Below the pieces are notes generated by a model, which worked only from the letters and a program-made list of their open reading frames with translations, had not been told where the DNA came from and searched no databases. Shown here one piece after another: positions 1 through 7,688 of a DNA stretch of 64,000 bases. This DNA is from Trissonchulus latispiculum. Lineage: Eukaryota > Nematoda > Enoplea > Enoplida > Ironidae. The first letter of the stretch is position 1; every line of letters begins with the position of its first letter. The translations under genes were made by a program, and so were the position numbers. Location: positions 1-64,000 of the forward strand of contig JASAND010015686.1 in the NCBI GenBank assembly GCA_030248195.1, written 5' to 3'.

Positions 1-245
1 CCCAGTACTTCCTGCCATACTCCTAGTATTACACCCAGTTTCTGCCCTTACCAATCACAAATCTTCTCAACACCCAGTTTATACTCCTAGTTCTGACACC
101 CAGTTCTACACCCAGTTTTACATCCAGTATTTTCCGTCCGTTCCTTTATTCCTCATCACCACCCCTCTGCGATTTTACCGGTATACCGGAAGGGCTTGGG
201 AACCTTCTGAGCTTTCGCCCAGGCCGCATTAATGGTTTTTAGTTT
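1..245. repeat. Left terminal repeat region of the Polinton
   Basis: Positions 155-245 share three blocks, in inverted orientation and in the same order, with 12063-12150: CCACCCCTCTG, GGCTTGGGA, and a block reading like GGCCCATTARTGGTTTTT. This marks the inner part of the terminal inverted repeats. Positions 1-130 hold at least four copies of ACACCCAGTT among pieces resembling CATACTCCTAG. The same decamer occurs in reverse orientation in the central promoter region (6860-7030). No gene is seen in the first 320 bases. Confidence 0.6.
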
Positions 246-322
246 TTATTTTTTGTGATTTTTGTTTTATGATTTTTTGTGGTTTTATTATTTTGTAATT
301 TTTTTGGTCCCTACACTATACA

Positions 323-682
323 CTATGTACAGGTGGTTTTTACCCCTTTTCCTTGGGGAGCCCTTAAGAGGACTGTTGGGATATAGACGCGTAAAACGTC
401 GTAGTTATGACTGAAGCATATTTCGGCCCAGTCGATATTGAAAGAGTACCAGCAAGGCTCAGTTCCGAGGACGGTTAGATTAACTTTTTGGTGGAAGGAT
501 ATCCGGAGTTGGTCGATCATCGCTTTGTCAAGGCATAGAGAATTTGGGGAAACCAGTGCGCTGACGATTACCGCGACTGTGGTTGCAGCAAGGAAGATGG
601 AGCAGACGGTGACTAGAATTTTACCCCAACCAAACCCCATCGGTGGCGTATGTCCCATTGTTTCGCGCCTAAGACTTACCAA
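323..682 (-). CDS. Small single-pass membrane protein of the Polinton, unknown function
   Basis: A 119-residue open frame at the left edge of the minus-strand gene block, 18 bases after the protease stop. A hydrophobic segment at about residues 22-46 follows a short basic N terminus. The rest is soluble-looking with three cysteines and an NLT glycosylation sequon. I recognise no family. As the last gene of the block it could be an envelope-like, holin-like or egress protein, but that is only inference from size and topology. The frame is uninterrupted, and no second in-frame ATG upstream would lengthen it materially. Confidence 0.55.
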   Translation of the reverse strand: MVSLRRETMGHTPPMGFGWGKILVTVCSIFLAATTVAVIVSALVSPNSLCLDKAMIDQLRISFHQKVNLTVLGTEPCWYSFNIDWAEICFSHNYDVLRVYIPTVLLRAPQGKGVKTTCT

Positions 683-700
683 CTTTGAACAGCTGCTCTG

Positions 701-1135
701 TCATTTATGAACATTCCCCAATCTGTCTACAAAACCCTTCACAATCTCGTCGTTTTTGGAAGGTCGCTCTCTAAGAAAGGAGATTATGTCTTCGAAGGAA
801 AACCCACAGTCACGGTGGTAGAGGAAGTAGATGCAGTACTCCCCGCAGACGAAAGTAGTATAATCTTGTAAGCGAACAGGGTTATGTTTTTGTAACCGCC
901 CCTCAAAGTACTTTTCAAACTCTTTAAGTGGTGGTCGGCCGTAGCTATCGAAGTATTCAGCGTAATCGTCCACGTATACCGCCACCCAGTGCTGTCCAGG
1001 AAGTTGGCAGGGGTCGGTGTTTGCTACGAAGCAGTATGTGTCGAGCGGCGTCTCAGGAAGATGGTCAATGGGAAAGACTCCAACGAAACTTTTAACGAGA
1101 GGCCGTAACGTGTATTCAATTTCTAGTGTATTCAT
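701..1135 (-). CDS. Adenain-like (C5 family) cysteine protease
   Basis: The 144-residue protein matches the adenovirus/Polinton maturation protease that cleaves capsid and core proteins during virion assembly. Catalytic residues can be placed from the sequence: His49 in GQHWVAVY, Asp63 in YFDSYG (in the position of the acidic residue), Gln90 in RLQDY, and Cys97 in VCGEYC. The Gln-to-Cys spacing of seven residues equals that of adenain. It is shorter than adenain (about 200 residues), as usual for Polintons. Its ATG overlaps the stop of the upstream capsid gene by four bases (1132-1135), suggesting coupled expression. The frame is intact with all active-site residues present. Confidence 0.9.
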   Translation of the reverse strand: MNTLEIEYTLRPLVKSFVGVFPIDHLPETPLDTYCFVANTDPCQLPGQHWVAVYVDDYAEYFDSYGRPPLKEFEKYFEGRLQKHNPVRLQDYTTFVCGEYCIYFLYHRDCGFSFEDIISFLRERPSKNDEIVKGFVDRLGNVHK

Positions 1136-2379
1136 ATGGCGTAATCGAAGAAAGGTGTACGGTTGTAATCGATTGAGATAAGGTTGTCAAATTCCCCGTA
1201 TATAATGATTTCAACCCCCTGAGGATAGCTCGTAGCACTCAACGCCTTACTCAGTTCCATCCGAAGAGAGACGTCTCCCTCCCGAATTAACTGCATTGCG
1301 CCGGTGTCGGTGTTATCCGGGGTGAGGTCAAAAGCGAAGAAAGCGTTACCATCTTTGAAGTCTGCGTAGCTGATGTAGCACCCCTTGTCATCGCCAGCCA
1401 TGTCGATAGCTTCGAAAAGAAAAACAAACGGGAAGGTGTACCCCCGAGGTTTGGAGAAGTCAATTTTCATGGGTTGTCTAGGAATGTACTCGTCCCCGCA
1501 TTTTAGACTAATTTCGGTAATGTTGATGGTCTCCAGTGTCAGGGGGTCAGCTGTTAAAGATCCGTTAAACGCCTCAGACTTGACTAGCCCAATAATCACT
1601 TTTCTAGGAAGTTGGCCGGTGAATATGGAGTTTTCGACAATGGTTTGTACGCCTGCGCTCAGATGTCGAGCTACCACCTTTGTTCGTCGGATGGGGTACT
1701 TTGCAGTGTTCCCCTGGGAGAGAATATTTTCAATAGCTAGGGACATAGAGTCTTGGCACTTAACCTTTCTTACGTACCAGCGCATGTCCTCAACCTTGAC
1801 TTTACTGCTTCCCTGAGAACTGAGACAGAACTCGTCTGGGTTTCGGTGCAGCTCAATGGTCAGTTGACAGTCGCTTAGGAGGTACTTTTCTTGTTTGAAT
1901 AGATCGCAGTGGATCGGTGCCATAAACTCAGCGGATTTTGTTGCAACCCAGGTGCCCCTTGTACCGGAGTCGAACTCATAGCCGGCAGCCTGTAGATGGC
2001 CTTCTTTTGCATTCCGAGAGTAATTCAGCATAGTTTCAATGTAGGCCTGGTACGCGTAGTGGGGACCCGAATTGTAGATTTCCTTGTCAGAGAGTTTGAC
2101 TATACATCGCTGGAAGAAGGTTTTGCCGAAAAGGTTAATGGGTGTCCCTGCATCCCCGTCAACTTTAACCCTGAGATAGAGGTAGTTTTTGTTTAGGTCT
2201 AGCATGTACGAATCTTTGGGAACAGTAAAACGGTAAGGGCCTGAGTCAGTTATCGGGTTTTGAGGACCGATTTCCGCCCAGTACCCGTGCTCTACAGCCA
2301 CTTGGGTAGGCGGGACGGTGAAAAGGTCCAGCTCCGACTTAAACCCAGGAAGAGATCGTGAATCTACCTGTTTAGTCAT
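1132..2379 (-). CDS. F54H12.2-like protein, candidate major capsid protein
   Basis: The 415-residue protein has the recognisable start of the F54H12.2-like family found in many invertebrate Polintons: SELDLFTVPPTQ near residues 15-26, then a conserved DSGPY/DLNKNYLYLRVKV segment near 45-75. The tail is rich in beta-strand pattern and ends in an acidic-aromatic segment. It lies between the small basic protein and the protease, where the major capsid gene sits in related elements. Its length suits a double jelly-roll protein (about 400-600 residues). The family name is recognised. The capsid role follows from position and published treatment of these elements and is not proven by sequence alone. 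The frame is intact. Confidence 0.78.
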   Translation of the reverse strand: MTKQVDSRSLPGFKSELDLFTVPPTQVAVEHGYWAEIGPQNPITDSGPYRFTVPKDSYMLDLNKNYLYLRVKVDGDAGTPINLFGKTFFQRCIVKLSDKEIYNSGPHYAYQAYIETMLNYSRNAKEGHLQAAGYEFDSGTRGTWVATKSAEFMAPIHCDLFKQEKYLLSDCQLTIELHRNPDEFCLSSQGSSKVKVEDMRWYVRKVKCQDSMSLAIENILSQGNTAKYPIRRTKVVARHLSAGVQTIVENSIFTGQLPRKVIIGLVKSEAFNGSLTADPLTLETINITEISLKCGDEYIPRQPMKIDFSKPRGYTFPFVFLFEAIDMAGDDKGCYISYADFKDGNAFFAFDLTPDNTDTGAMQLIREGDVSLRMELSKALSATSYPQGVEIIIYGEFDNLISIDYNRTPFFDYAI

Positions 2380-2381
2380 GC

Positions 2382-2789
2382 TTAGGTGAATATGTCTATT
2401 TGTTGTTTCGGTGGTCTACCTCGTACTCCTTTTATGTTGTTAGATCTAGGTCTTTGGCCGATGCCTTCTCCTTGTTGAATATGCTCGCCAGCAGCCGTTA
2501 ATGTCTCACCAAGAAACTGTTTACCTCTCCGTTTCGCAGCTGCTTTTATGTCTTCACCTTGGGTTACGTCTGACGCTAGGGCTAGTGCGTTCTTAGCTAG
2601 ACTTTTACCTGCAGATAGACCTACCCGTTTGAGAATTGGAAGTGCGGCTCTAAATAGTCCCCGGAATATGTTGCCTATCCCCGCTCCTCGTTGGTACGGA
2701 AGCCCCGCGTATGCTGGAAGCGCCCCACCTGTTTGAAGTAGGGTTAACTCCCAAGTGTCTTGAGTCTCTGGTATGTACTGGCAGCGCAT
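2382..2789 (-). CDS. Small basic, amphipathic virion protein (pVI-like) of the Polinton
   Basis: A 135-residue protein with a glycine-rich stretch (GGALPAYAGLPYQRGAGIGN, about residues 21-40), then an amphipathic Ala/Leu/Lys segment (FRGLFRAALPILKR) and a basic tail with RGRPPK. Small proteins with this G-x-G, FxGLFR, P-L-K pattern occur beside capsid genes in Polintons. They have been compared with adenovirus minor core/cement proteins that are membrane active and are cut by the viral protease. The start ATG shares its A with the stop of the upstream penton-like gene (TAATG). The protein is most likely a minor virion component; the pVI comparison is weak and based on composition and position. 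Confidence 0.6.
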   Translation of the reverse strand: MRCQYIPETQDTWELTLLQTGGALPAYAGLPYQRGAGIGNIFRGLFRAALPILKRVGLSAGKSLAKNALALASDVTQGEDIKAAAKRRGKQFLGETLTAAGEHIQQGEGIGQRPRSNNIKGVRGRPPKQQIDIFT

Positions 2790-3562
2790 TATCGTCGCCT
2801 TCTGAAGTGAAGCTTGACGTAAACTTTTCCGAATGCAAATTGTACAGGCCTTCCCGCGTCATCGTTTATATTGATTTCCACCATATCGAAGTCTTTGTGG
2901 AGGACGGGGACGTAATGTGGATTGTGATACTCCTTATTTACCACAGCCCCGTGACTTCCCTCTGTTGTAACGACCCGAAGGAGAGGGACCAGGGCGTTTC
3001 CTATGACTTGAGGAGCCACCAGGTCGCAGTAAACGAAGAGAGAGTAGAAGCCCAGTCGAAGATCAGGCTCGGACTCAGCAACGAAAATTATTTTGTCATC
3101 TACTGGATCACCGTCCCTTTGCATGGGATCAGGATAGTAGCCTAACATCATCCAGAGGTTTTTGCTTAACTTAACGGTGTTGGGGAAGGTATTTGGAATC
3201 GAAAACATTACTCTGTGCCTGTATCCGTCGAATCTAAATTTAATTGGTGCTCTCTCGCCTGTAACTGGGTGTTCCATATTCAGTATGGTGAAATTGATTG
3301 CGTCACATAAGTCGTCCACTGTTTCGTAGTGTCGTTTAGGTAGGAGTTTAACCATTGAGGTCTTGTCAGGAAACTTAAAAGAGACTGCCGAGTTAGCTGC
3401 AGAAAGATTGCCCCAAGTCACCGGGTACATCATTTCCACTAGAGCAACTTCCCACTCACCCTGTAGTTTTATTCTATGAGGGAGCTTAACCCTGTAGTCA
3501 TTTAGCGAGTTGGTTTCGAAGTCCCCCGTGTTACTGGGGAGGAACATATAGAAATCCGTCAT
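2789..3562 (-). CDS. Penton-like minor capsid protein (predicted single jelly-roll)
   Basis: The 257-residue protein starts MTDFYMFLPSN, has LQGEWEVALVEMMYP near residues 33-47, and ends with a beta-rich segment closing in KVYVKLHFRRRR. This beginning and the short basic ending are typical of the Polinton protein treated as penton or minor capsid. Length fits a single jelly-roll protein. It overlaps the end of the integrase gene by 32 bases at its start and touches the next gene through a TAATG junction, so the four structural genes are tightly packed. The frame is intact. The capsid-vertex role is inferred from the family and the neighbours. Confidence 0.72.
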   Translation of the reverse strand: MTDFYMFLPSNTGDFETNSLNDYRVKLPHRIKLQGEWEVALVEMMYPVTWGNLSAANSAVSFKFPDKTSMVKLLPKRHYETVDDLCDAINFTILNMEHPVTGERAPIKFRFDGYRHRVMFSIPNTFPNTVKLSKNLWMMLGYYPDPMQRDGDPVDDKIIFVAESEPDLRLGFYSLFVYCDLVAPQVIGNALVPLLRVVTTEGSHGAVVNKEYHNPHYVPVLHKDFDMVEININDDAGRPVQFAFGKVYVKLHFRRRR

Positions 3563-4586
3563 CTTCAGATATCCAACTATTAAACTTCTCTGGATAACCT
3601 AGCCACTTGACAAAGTATTCCTTCTTCCTACCCCGTTTCCGAGTTTTTATTATCTTTTCAACCCAGTAGGAGTCTGGCTTATCTACTTTTTGTAACTCTT
3701 CGGGATAGAATAGGCCCTGTATTTGTTCTTCGGCAAGGTCTTCTAGCTCGTACATTCCGCTTGGGTGAACCGACCTAATCTTAAAAAGCTCTTCTGACCA
3801 ATTTGGAAGATAGCCTTTCTCAAACCTCCCTTTGGTCTTACTTATTCGAACAATATCGCCTACCTCGAAGTGCTTGCGTAGTCTGTTGCTTTTCCCCAGG
3901 AATATCTCCCTCACTTTCCTCTCATTCTCACGCTTCGATGCCTCACTCGGTGTCATTTTAATTGTGCGATGTTTTGAGTTATTGTAGCCGCTTACGAAAC
4001 TCTGAAGAACGTCTAGGTACCTGTAGTTCCTTGTTCGCGTAAAGTACTTCCATATTTTTGTCTTCAGTGTTCTGTTAAACCGTTCAACGATGCTGCATTT
4101 TATGTCGGGGTTATTACAGGTGTAGTAGCGAATGCCCCTTGACTTTAACATGTTTTGAAACTTTTTATTCTGAAACTCTTTCCCTCGGTCACTTAATACC
4201 TTCTGGGGTTTTCGTCCCTGAGCTAGAATATTCTCAAATGCCGCAGTGATGTCCGCCCCTGACTTGCTCTTTACAGGCTGTACCCAGGCGTACTTGCTGA
4301 AGCCATCTATACAAGTGAGTAGAAAGTGGTAGTTGTCATTTTGATCAGCTAGGTTTGCCATGTCTGCCAGGTCAATCTGCCATTGTTCATCAATATCGTG
4401 GAATACGTAACTAAGGTGGGGATACTTTTGCTTTATGGGTTTGTGGACAGAGTAGGTATACTGCTTGCTGAGCCAATTCTTTACCTGTCTTTGAGGAATA
4501 CCTGCCCTCTCTGCCAAAGGATTTATCCCAGAAAATGCCGAGGGTTGGGTGGGATCGTAATATAATTTGCTTAGAAGGTCTTCCAT
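3531..4586 (-). CDS. Retroviral-type integrase with C-terminal chromodomain
   Basis: The 351-residue protein has a DDE catalytic core: Asp72 in QWQIDLADM, Asp133 in LSDRGKEF and Glu168 in IVERFNRTLK, with 35 positions from the second Asp to the Glu. An SH3-like segment (VGDIVRISK, near 243) follows. A chromodomain lies at about residues 305-345, with YWVEKIIKTRK, EYFVKWLGY and NSWI motifs. It would cut and join the element ends into host DNA; the chromodomain suggests targeting to methylated histone marks. Its start overlaps the upstream gene by 16 bases and its end overlaps the penton-like gene. All catalytic residues are present and the frame is open. Confidence 0.95.
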   Translation of the reverse strand: MEDLLSKLYYDPTQPSAFSGINPLAERAGIPQRQVKNWLSKQYTYSVHKPIKQKYPHLSYVFHDIDEQWQIDLADMANLADQNDNYHFLLTCIDGFSKYAWVQPVKSKSGADITAAFENILAQGRKPQKVLSDRGKEFQNKKFQNMLKSRGIRYYTCNNPDIKCSIVERFNRTLKTKIWKYFTRTRNYRYLDVLQSFVSGYNNSKHRTIKMTPSEASKRENERKVREIFLGKSNRLRKHFEVGDIVRISKTKGRFEKGYLPNWSEELFKIRSVHPSGMYELEDLAEEQIQGLFYPEELQKVDKPDSYWVEKIIKTRKRGRKKEYFVKWLGYPEKFNSWISEDDGFLYVPPQ

Positions 4587-5287
4587 TTTAATTCTGCTAG
4601 TGCTTTACTGAAATGATCCGGCTTAAGTTTTTGTTTCGGTTCGCCTTGTTTGTTATTTGCACCCGTTGTACGTTTTGCGCTTTTTTGCAGGAATTTCGGT
4701 TTTCGTTTGTTGTTAGTTGTTTGCTTTCGTCCCGTTCCAAACTGAAGTCTCTGCCTTACTTTTCGTATCCGCTCGACCGTATCAGTAATAGATGGAGTGC
4801 CTTTTATTGCTTCCCACCGCTGTCGATTGCCGATAAACTCCCGGGGGACGTTACTTTCCCTCAAAGCCTCTGCGAACAATTGCCAACCCTTAGCCGGAGA
4901 GACAGTTTTGCGATTGCGGACAAAGTCGTGGATTAGGTCGAAGATTCTAGAACCAGGCTCCGATTTACCTTTGTACTCTATCTCCCCCTTTTGATTAACT
5001 TTGAAATCAGGAATGGACTGGACGAAGTCAATGAGGTTTTTCCCTTTGCTTTGGAGAGTTATGGGAAGAGTGGAGACAATGTCGGGAAGGTCTGTGGGTT
5101 CCGTAGTGGTTATATCTAACTTATAGGGCTTTTCCTTCAAGAACCGTCTTCTGTAATTAGCCTGTTGGTACTTTTTCAACTTTGTATCGGCAGATTCTTT
5201 GCTTTTTAGCTTTTGAACTACATCCTTTTCAAGAACATCCTGGTGTTGATCAAACTCTTCAGGCTTTACTAGGATTGAGTACTCCAT
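4571..5287 (-). CDS. Conserved Polinton protein of unknown function
   Basis: A 238-residue, highly charged protein. The N-terminal third is rich in Lys/Glu/Gln and probably helical. The middle contains NQKGEIEYKGKSEPGSRI followed by DLIHDFVRNRK (about residues 98-127), a pattern I recognise from other animal Polintons in which a short KG/GS motif precedes a helical segment. The C-terminal quarter is strongly basic (many Lys, Arg and Asn), fitting nucleic-acid or scaffold binding. It lies between the pX-like peptide and the integrase. A core or scaffold role is inference. The frame is intact and the ends overlap both neighbours. Confidence 0.65.
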   Translation of the reverse strand: MEYSILVKPEEFDQHQDVLEKDVVQKLKSKESADTKLKKYQQANYRRRFLKEKPYKLDITTTEPTDLPDIVSTLPITLQSKGKNLIDFVQSIPDFKVNQKGEIEYKGKSEPGSRIFDLIHDFVRNRKTVSPAKGWQLFAEALRESNVPREFIGNRQRWEAIKGTPSITDTVERIRKVRQRLQFGTGRKQTTNNKRKPKFLQKSAKRTTGANNKQGEPKQKLKPDHFSKALAELKWKTF

Positions 5288-5622
5288 TATTTTATAAAGC
5301 TGCTTGCAATACCACTGACTATTCCAATTAGAGGGCCTAGGAGAGCAGGAAGAAAGCCACCGTTCTGAACAATAATTTGCTTCTTATCCTTAAGTTTTAT
5401 TTTCTTGTCCCGGAGAGCTCGCAGTGTATTCACGTGTTTACGCAACGCCCTTTTGTCTGCTTCGGACAGTTCCACGTTCCCAGAAAGTACGTTCTCAATG
5501 CAGTCTAGGATTGTTTTGATTAGTCCAAGATCACTATTTTCAATGATAGCTTCTCTGACCTTTTTCTTGCAGTTACAAAGATGTATGAGACAGGGAAGAT
5601 TGCTTTCGAATCGTTTTGCCAT
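5287..5622 (-). CDS. pX-like virion core peptide
   Basis: A 111-residue protein with three visible parts: an HLCNCKKKVREAII segment near residues 15-28, a helical segment ending in LRKHVNTLRALRDKKIKLK, and a C terminus IVQNGGFLPALLGPLIG followed by a hydrophobic tail. The GGFL plus hydrophobic tail is the recurrent signature of small Polinton/adintovirus proteins likened to adenovirus core peptide X. The C-terminal tail is a likely membrane-interacting helix, and the GG may be a site for the adenain-like protease. The stop shares sequence with the next start. The frame is open. Family recognition is good; function is inferred. Confidence 0.7.
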   Translation of the reverse strand: MAKRFESNLPCLIHLCNCKKKVREAIIENSDLGLIKTILDCIENVLSGNVELSEADKRALRKHVNTLRALRDKKIKLKDKKQIIVQNGGFLPALLGPLIGIVSGIASSFIK

Positions 5623-5707
5623 TTCGCGTTTTTATTGACTTGAAGACCGTGTATCAGCTTCGATTATCGTATTGCGTATTCGGCGTTTTTATTGATTTGG
5701 CGTAATT
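5623..5707 (-). promoter_or_regulatory. Intergenic array of CAATAAAAACG-like motifs
   Basis: On the minus strand the motif CAATAAAAACG occurs three times, with a fourth variant CAATAAAATTACG, between the ATPase stop and the start of the pX-like gene. Each copy contains AATAAA, so one reading is polyadenylation signals for the upstream transcript. The similar ATAAAAGCG motif repeated before the polymerase gene (7437-7590) argues for an element-specific regulatory motif. This is the largest gap in the minus-strand block, so a promoter for the downstream virion genes is plausible. Confidence 0.45.
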
Positions 5708-6352
5708 TTATTGATTCTTCCCCGTTTTTATTGGTAGGTAGACTCCGGTCCGGTCGAAAATATCCGTTCTAAGGCGGTACTGCTCTGGAGTTTCCTGGTC
5801 AAGGTCAATAAGGAGATAGCCGTGGGGACGTGAGGTTGCGTGATTGAAAGATTCCATAAAGTAAGTAGTGTTAGTCGGGAACATTTGTCGGGCGAGGTTC
5901 ATTGCTGTTAACTTATCTGCTGGGTTTTTCATCAACACAATGTATTGGCAATTTATCCGGTTAGTCCGTTGTTTATCATAAAATAGGTCCTGGGTGATGT
6001 GAATGACGCTGCAAGACCAGTGATGGCATCCTCGAGTGAAAAGTCGAACCAGTTTAGAATCCTTTTTTACTTCATCCATTAGATCGTCAAGAATTAGTAA
6101 AATTGGTTCTGTGTTTCCCTTAAGTTGCTCCAGGTCCGGTAAGCCCTCTACAAACTCCGCATCTATTTTTTCGTACGCCGACTGCCACTCCGTAAAACAC
6201 CAAATCACTCGTTTCGGGGGAGGTCGTATCAATCTGTGGGCGTTTTCAACTAGTTTTGACACGAATGTTGTCTTCCCTGCTTTAGTCGGGGCAGAGACCA
6301 TGCAGGTAAAGGGGTGCTTGAAGTAGAGAAAGTTACAAGGAATACAAGTCAT
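5708..6352 (-). CDS. FtsK/HerA-superfamily (A32-like) genome-packaging ATPase
   Basis: The 214-residue protein begins with the Polinton-type start CNFLYFKHPFTC. It has a Walker A motif at residues 21-28 (APTKAGKT, lacking the usual first Gly) and a Walker B motif at 85-90 (LLILDD). A helix with LVRLFTRGCHH follows, then the HITQD sensor strand (about 118-122). It is the motor thought to pump DNA into the capsid. Length is typical for the family. Its start lies inside the end of the preceding small membrane gene, extending the overlapping layout of the block. The frame is intact and nucleotide-binding residues are present. Confidence 0.92.
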   Translation of the reverse strand: MTCIPCNFLYFKHPFTCMVSAPTKAGKTTFVSKLVENAHRLIRPPPKRVIWCFTEWQSAYEKIDAEFVEGLPDLEQLKGNTEPILLILDDLMDEVKKDSKLVRLFTRGCHHWSCSVIHITQDLFYDKQRTNRINCQYIVLMKNPADKLTAMNLARQMFPTNTTYFMESFNHATSRPHGYLLIDLDQETPEQYRLRTDIFDRTGVYLPIKTGKNQ

Positions 6353-6708
6353 CGAGATCGGTTTTTGTAAGGTAGATAGGTCCGAGATAAGCGCTTTCTA
6401 TGTTTTTATTAATGTCGAGGCAAAGCTGAAAATTGTATACCTCTGAAATGAAGGGACAGTGCTTAGCTGTGGCGGTTACACAACTTCCTATCGAGCATTC
6501 ATAGTAGAGGTCAAGAATAGCATTAAACTGACTGGGTGTGTAGTGAACCTGTTGGCGAATTCCCCCGTTGCTTTGAAATGAGTATCGTTCCGTCTGTCTG
6601 GTAGTCTATGTTAAGCGGTTCTTTGCAACTTCTCGTCAGAAGCCAAATATTCAAGGAAACACTGACAGTTAAAGCTAAGGCAATGCAGACAACAATTTTA
6701 GTGTCCAT
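6333..6708 (-). pseudogene. Small signal-anchor membrane protein of the Polinton, broken by one frameshift
   Basis: The visible frame from 6708 gives 61 residues: a short N terminus, a transmembrane segment at about residues 6-26, then a polar region. At the run of five C on the plus strand (6562-6566) the frame is lost. Reading on in the neighbouring frame, which has no ATG of its own, gives about 75 further cysteine-containing codons ending at 6333, 20 bases inside the ATPase start. That overlap matches the spacing style of the rest of the block. The intact gene was therefore probably about 125 codons and lost or gained one base in the run. A sequencing error is an alternative. No family is recognised. 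Confidence 0.5.
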
Positions 6709-6756
6709 TCGCTAGTTCGTTGTATATGTAATAGTAACTGTAAGTGAGCGGGACCT

Positions 6757-6766
6757 GTTTATATGT
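6757..6766 (-). promoter_or_regulatory. TATA box candidate for the leftward virion gene block
   Basis: On the minus strand a CATATAAACA stretch lies about 50-58 bases upstream of the first ATG of the leftward block (6708). It is the only clear TATA-like sequence between that ATG and the repeat array. No convincing initiator is seen at the ideal distance, so this is only a candidate. Confidence 0.3.
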
Positions 6767-6859
6767 GCCATTGGTTAATATACTGGACGGGATTACTGGC
6801 AGTACGGCTGGGAGTGATGACTGGCGCAGACTTTTTGTGAAGAGAACTGGAAGTACTAG

Positions 6860-7075
6860 GTGTATGACTGGGTGTTTGTGTGGGCGTACACGACGTATGA
6901 CAAAAACTATTAGTATGACTGGGTGTGTGTATGACTGGTAGCATGACTGGGTGTATGACTGGTAGTATGACTGGGTGTTTGTGTGGGCGTACAGGATACA
7001 TGAAAGAAACTAGTAGTATGACTGGGTGTATGTCTGGTAGTATGTGTGGGCGTACTAGTAGTGTGCTAGAAGTAC
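6860..7075. repeat. Interspersed decamer array GACTGGGTGT in the divergent promoter region
   Basis: GACTGGGTGT recurs at least five times, alternating with GACTGGTAGTATG and GTGTGGGCGTAC pieces. The reverse complement of this motif family (ACACCCAGTY) is also repeated at the extreme left end of the element. The array sits between the two divergent transcription units. It could be replication or transcription factor binding sites, or spread of terminal repeat units into the centre. No gene is present here; the open frames in this stretch are repeat-encoded. Confidence 0.6.
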
Positions 7076-7096
7076 TGGAGGTAGGGTTTAAAAAAC

Positions 7097-7161
7097 TATA
7101 TAAAGGGTGAAAATTTCGATATCGCGTCAGTCTGACTTGATCTGTCGTCGCGAACGGTCGG
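7097..7161 (+). promoter_or_regulatory. Core promoter candidate 1 for the rightward polymerase transcript
   Basis: TATATAAA at 7097-7104 is followed 32 bases later by an initiator-like TCAGTC with A at 7129. GCGAACG, a match to the insect pause-button consensus, lies at 7150-7156, about +22 to +28. A DPE-like GGTCGG follows at 7156-7161. The ordered spacing supports a genuine Pol II core promoter. The block is repeated at 7329-7393. Confidence 0.6.
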
Positions 7162-7328
7162 TTTCAAAAGTGCTCTCTCTCACGATATTGCCTATCTTGT
7201 AAAATTCTATTTGGAGGAAATACAAGCAGTTTATACTAGAAAATCATTAAAATACTCGAAGTCTTATCTAGCAGTTTCTGGAAGTACTAGAAGTATACTG
7301 AAGGTACTAGCAGTCGGGTTTTAAAAAG

Positions 7329-7393
7329 TATATAAATGGTGAAAATTTTGATATCTCGTTAGTTGGACTTGTTCTGTCGTCGCGAACGGTCGG
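7329..7393 (+). promoter_or_regulatory. Core promoter candidate 2, a diverged copy of the first
   Basis: TATATAAA at 7329-7336 is followed by TTAGTTG with A at 7361, again 32 bases from the first T of the TATA box, and by GCGAACG at 7382-7388. The whole block of about 100 bases (7310-7410) repeats 7080-7185 with substitutions, but the three elements and their spacing are kept. The repeat places two start sites upstream of the polymerase gene. Confidence 0.6.
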
Positions 7394-7429
7394 TTTTGAA
7401 AGGTCTCTCTCGATCAATACAAGCAGTTA

Positions 7430-7640
7430 ATAAAGTTAATAAAAGCGAAAAAGTACATAAAAGGGCAAAGTTAACAAGCAGTTCTTAGAGGACATAAAAG
7501 CGAGAAAGTTCATAAAAGCGAGAACGTTAATAAAAGCGGAAAGTACATAAAAGCGCAAATTATCTTGAAAGTTAATAAAAGGGCAAAGTTAATACAGGCA
7601 GTTCTTAGAGAACATAAACGCAAGAATACATATAAACTTT
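7430..7640 (+). repeat. Array of ATAAAAGCG-type motifs in the polymerase leader
   Basis: The core ATAAAAGSG occurs seven times (alternating TTAATAAAAGCG and ACATAAAAGCG forms) within about 170 bases between the second promoter copy and the polymerase ATG at 7689. Two copies of a GCAGTTCTTAGAG piece are also present. The motif resembles the CAATAAAAACG repeats found before the pX-like gene on the other strand. Confidence 0.55.
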
Positions 7641-7688
7641 AAAGTACATATAAACGGTTTATTAATTTTTATTCTTTTAATTCTGATT

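Noticed and set aside
6759..7001. Open frames with repeated Met-Thr-Gly-Cys or His-Thr-Pro-Ser type composition on both strands
   Set aside because: They are translations of the GACTGGGTGT repeat array; no start context, domain or independent sequence.
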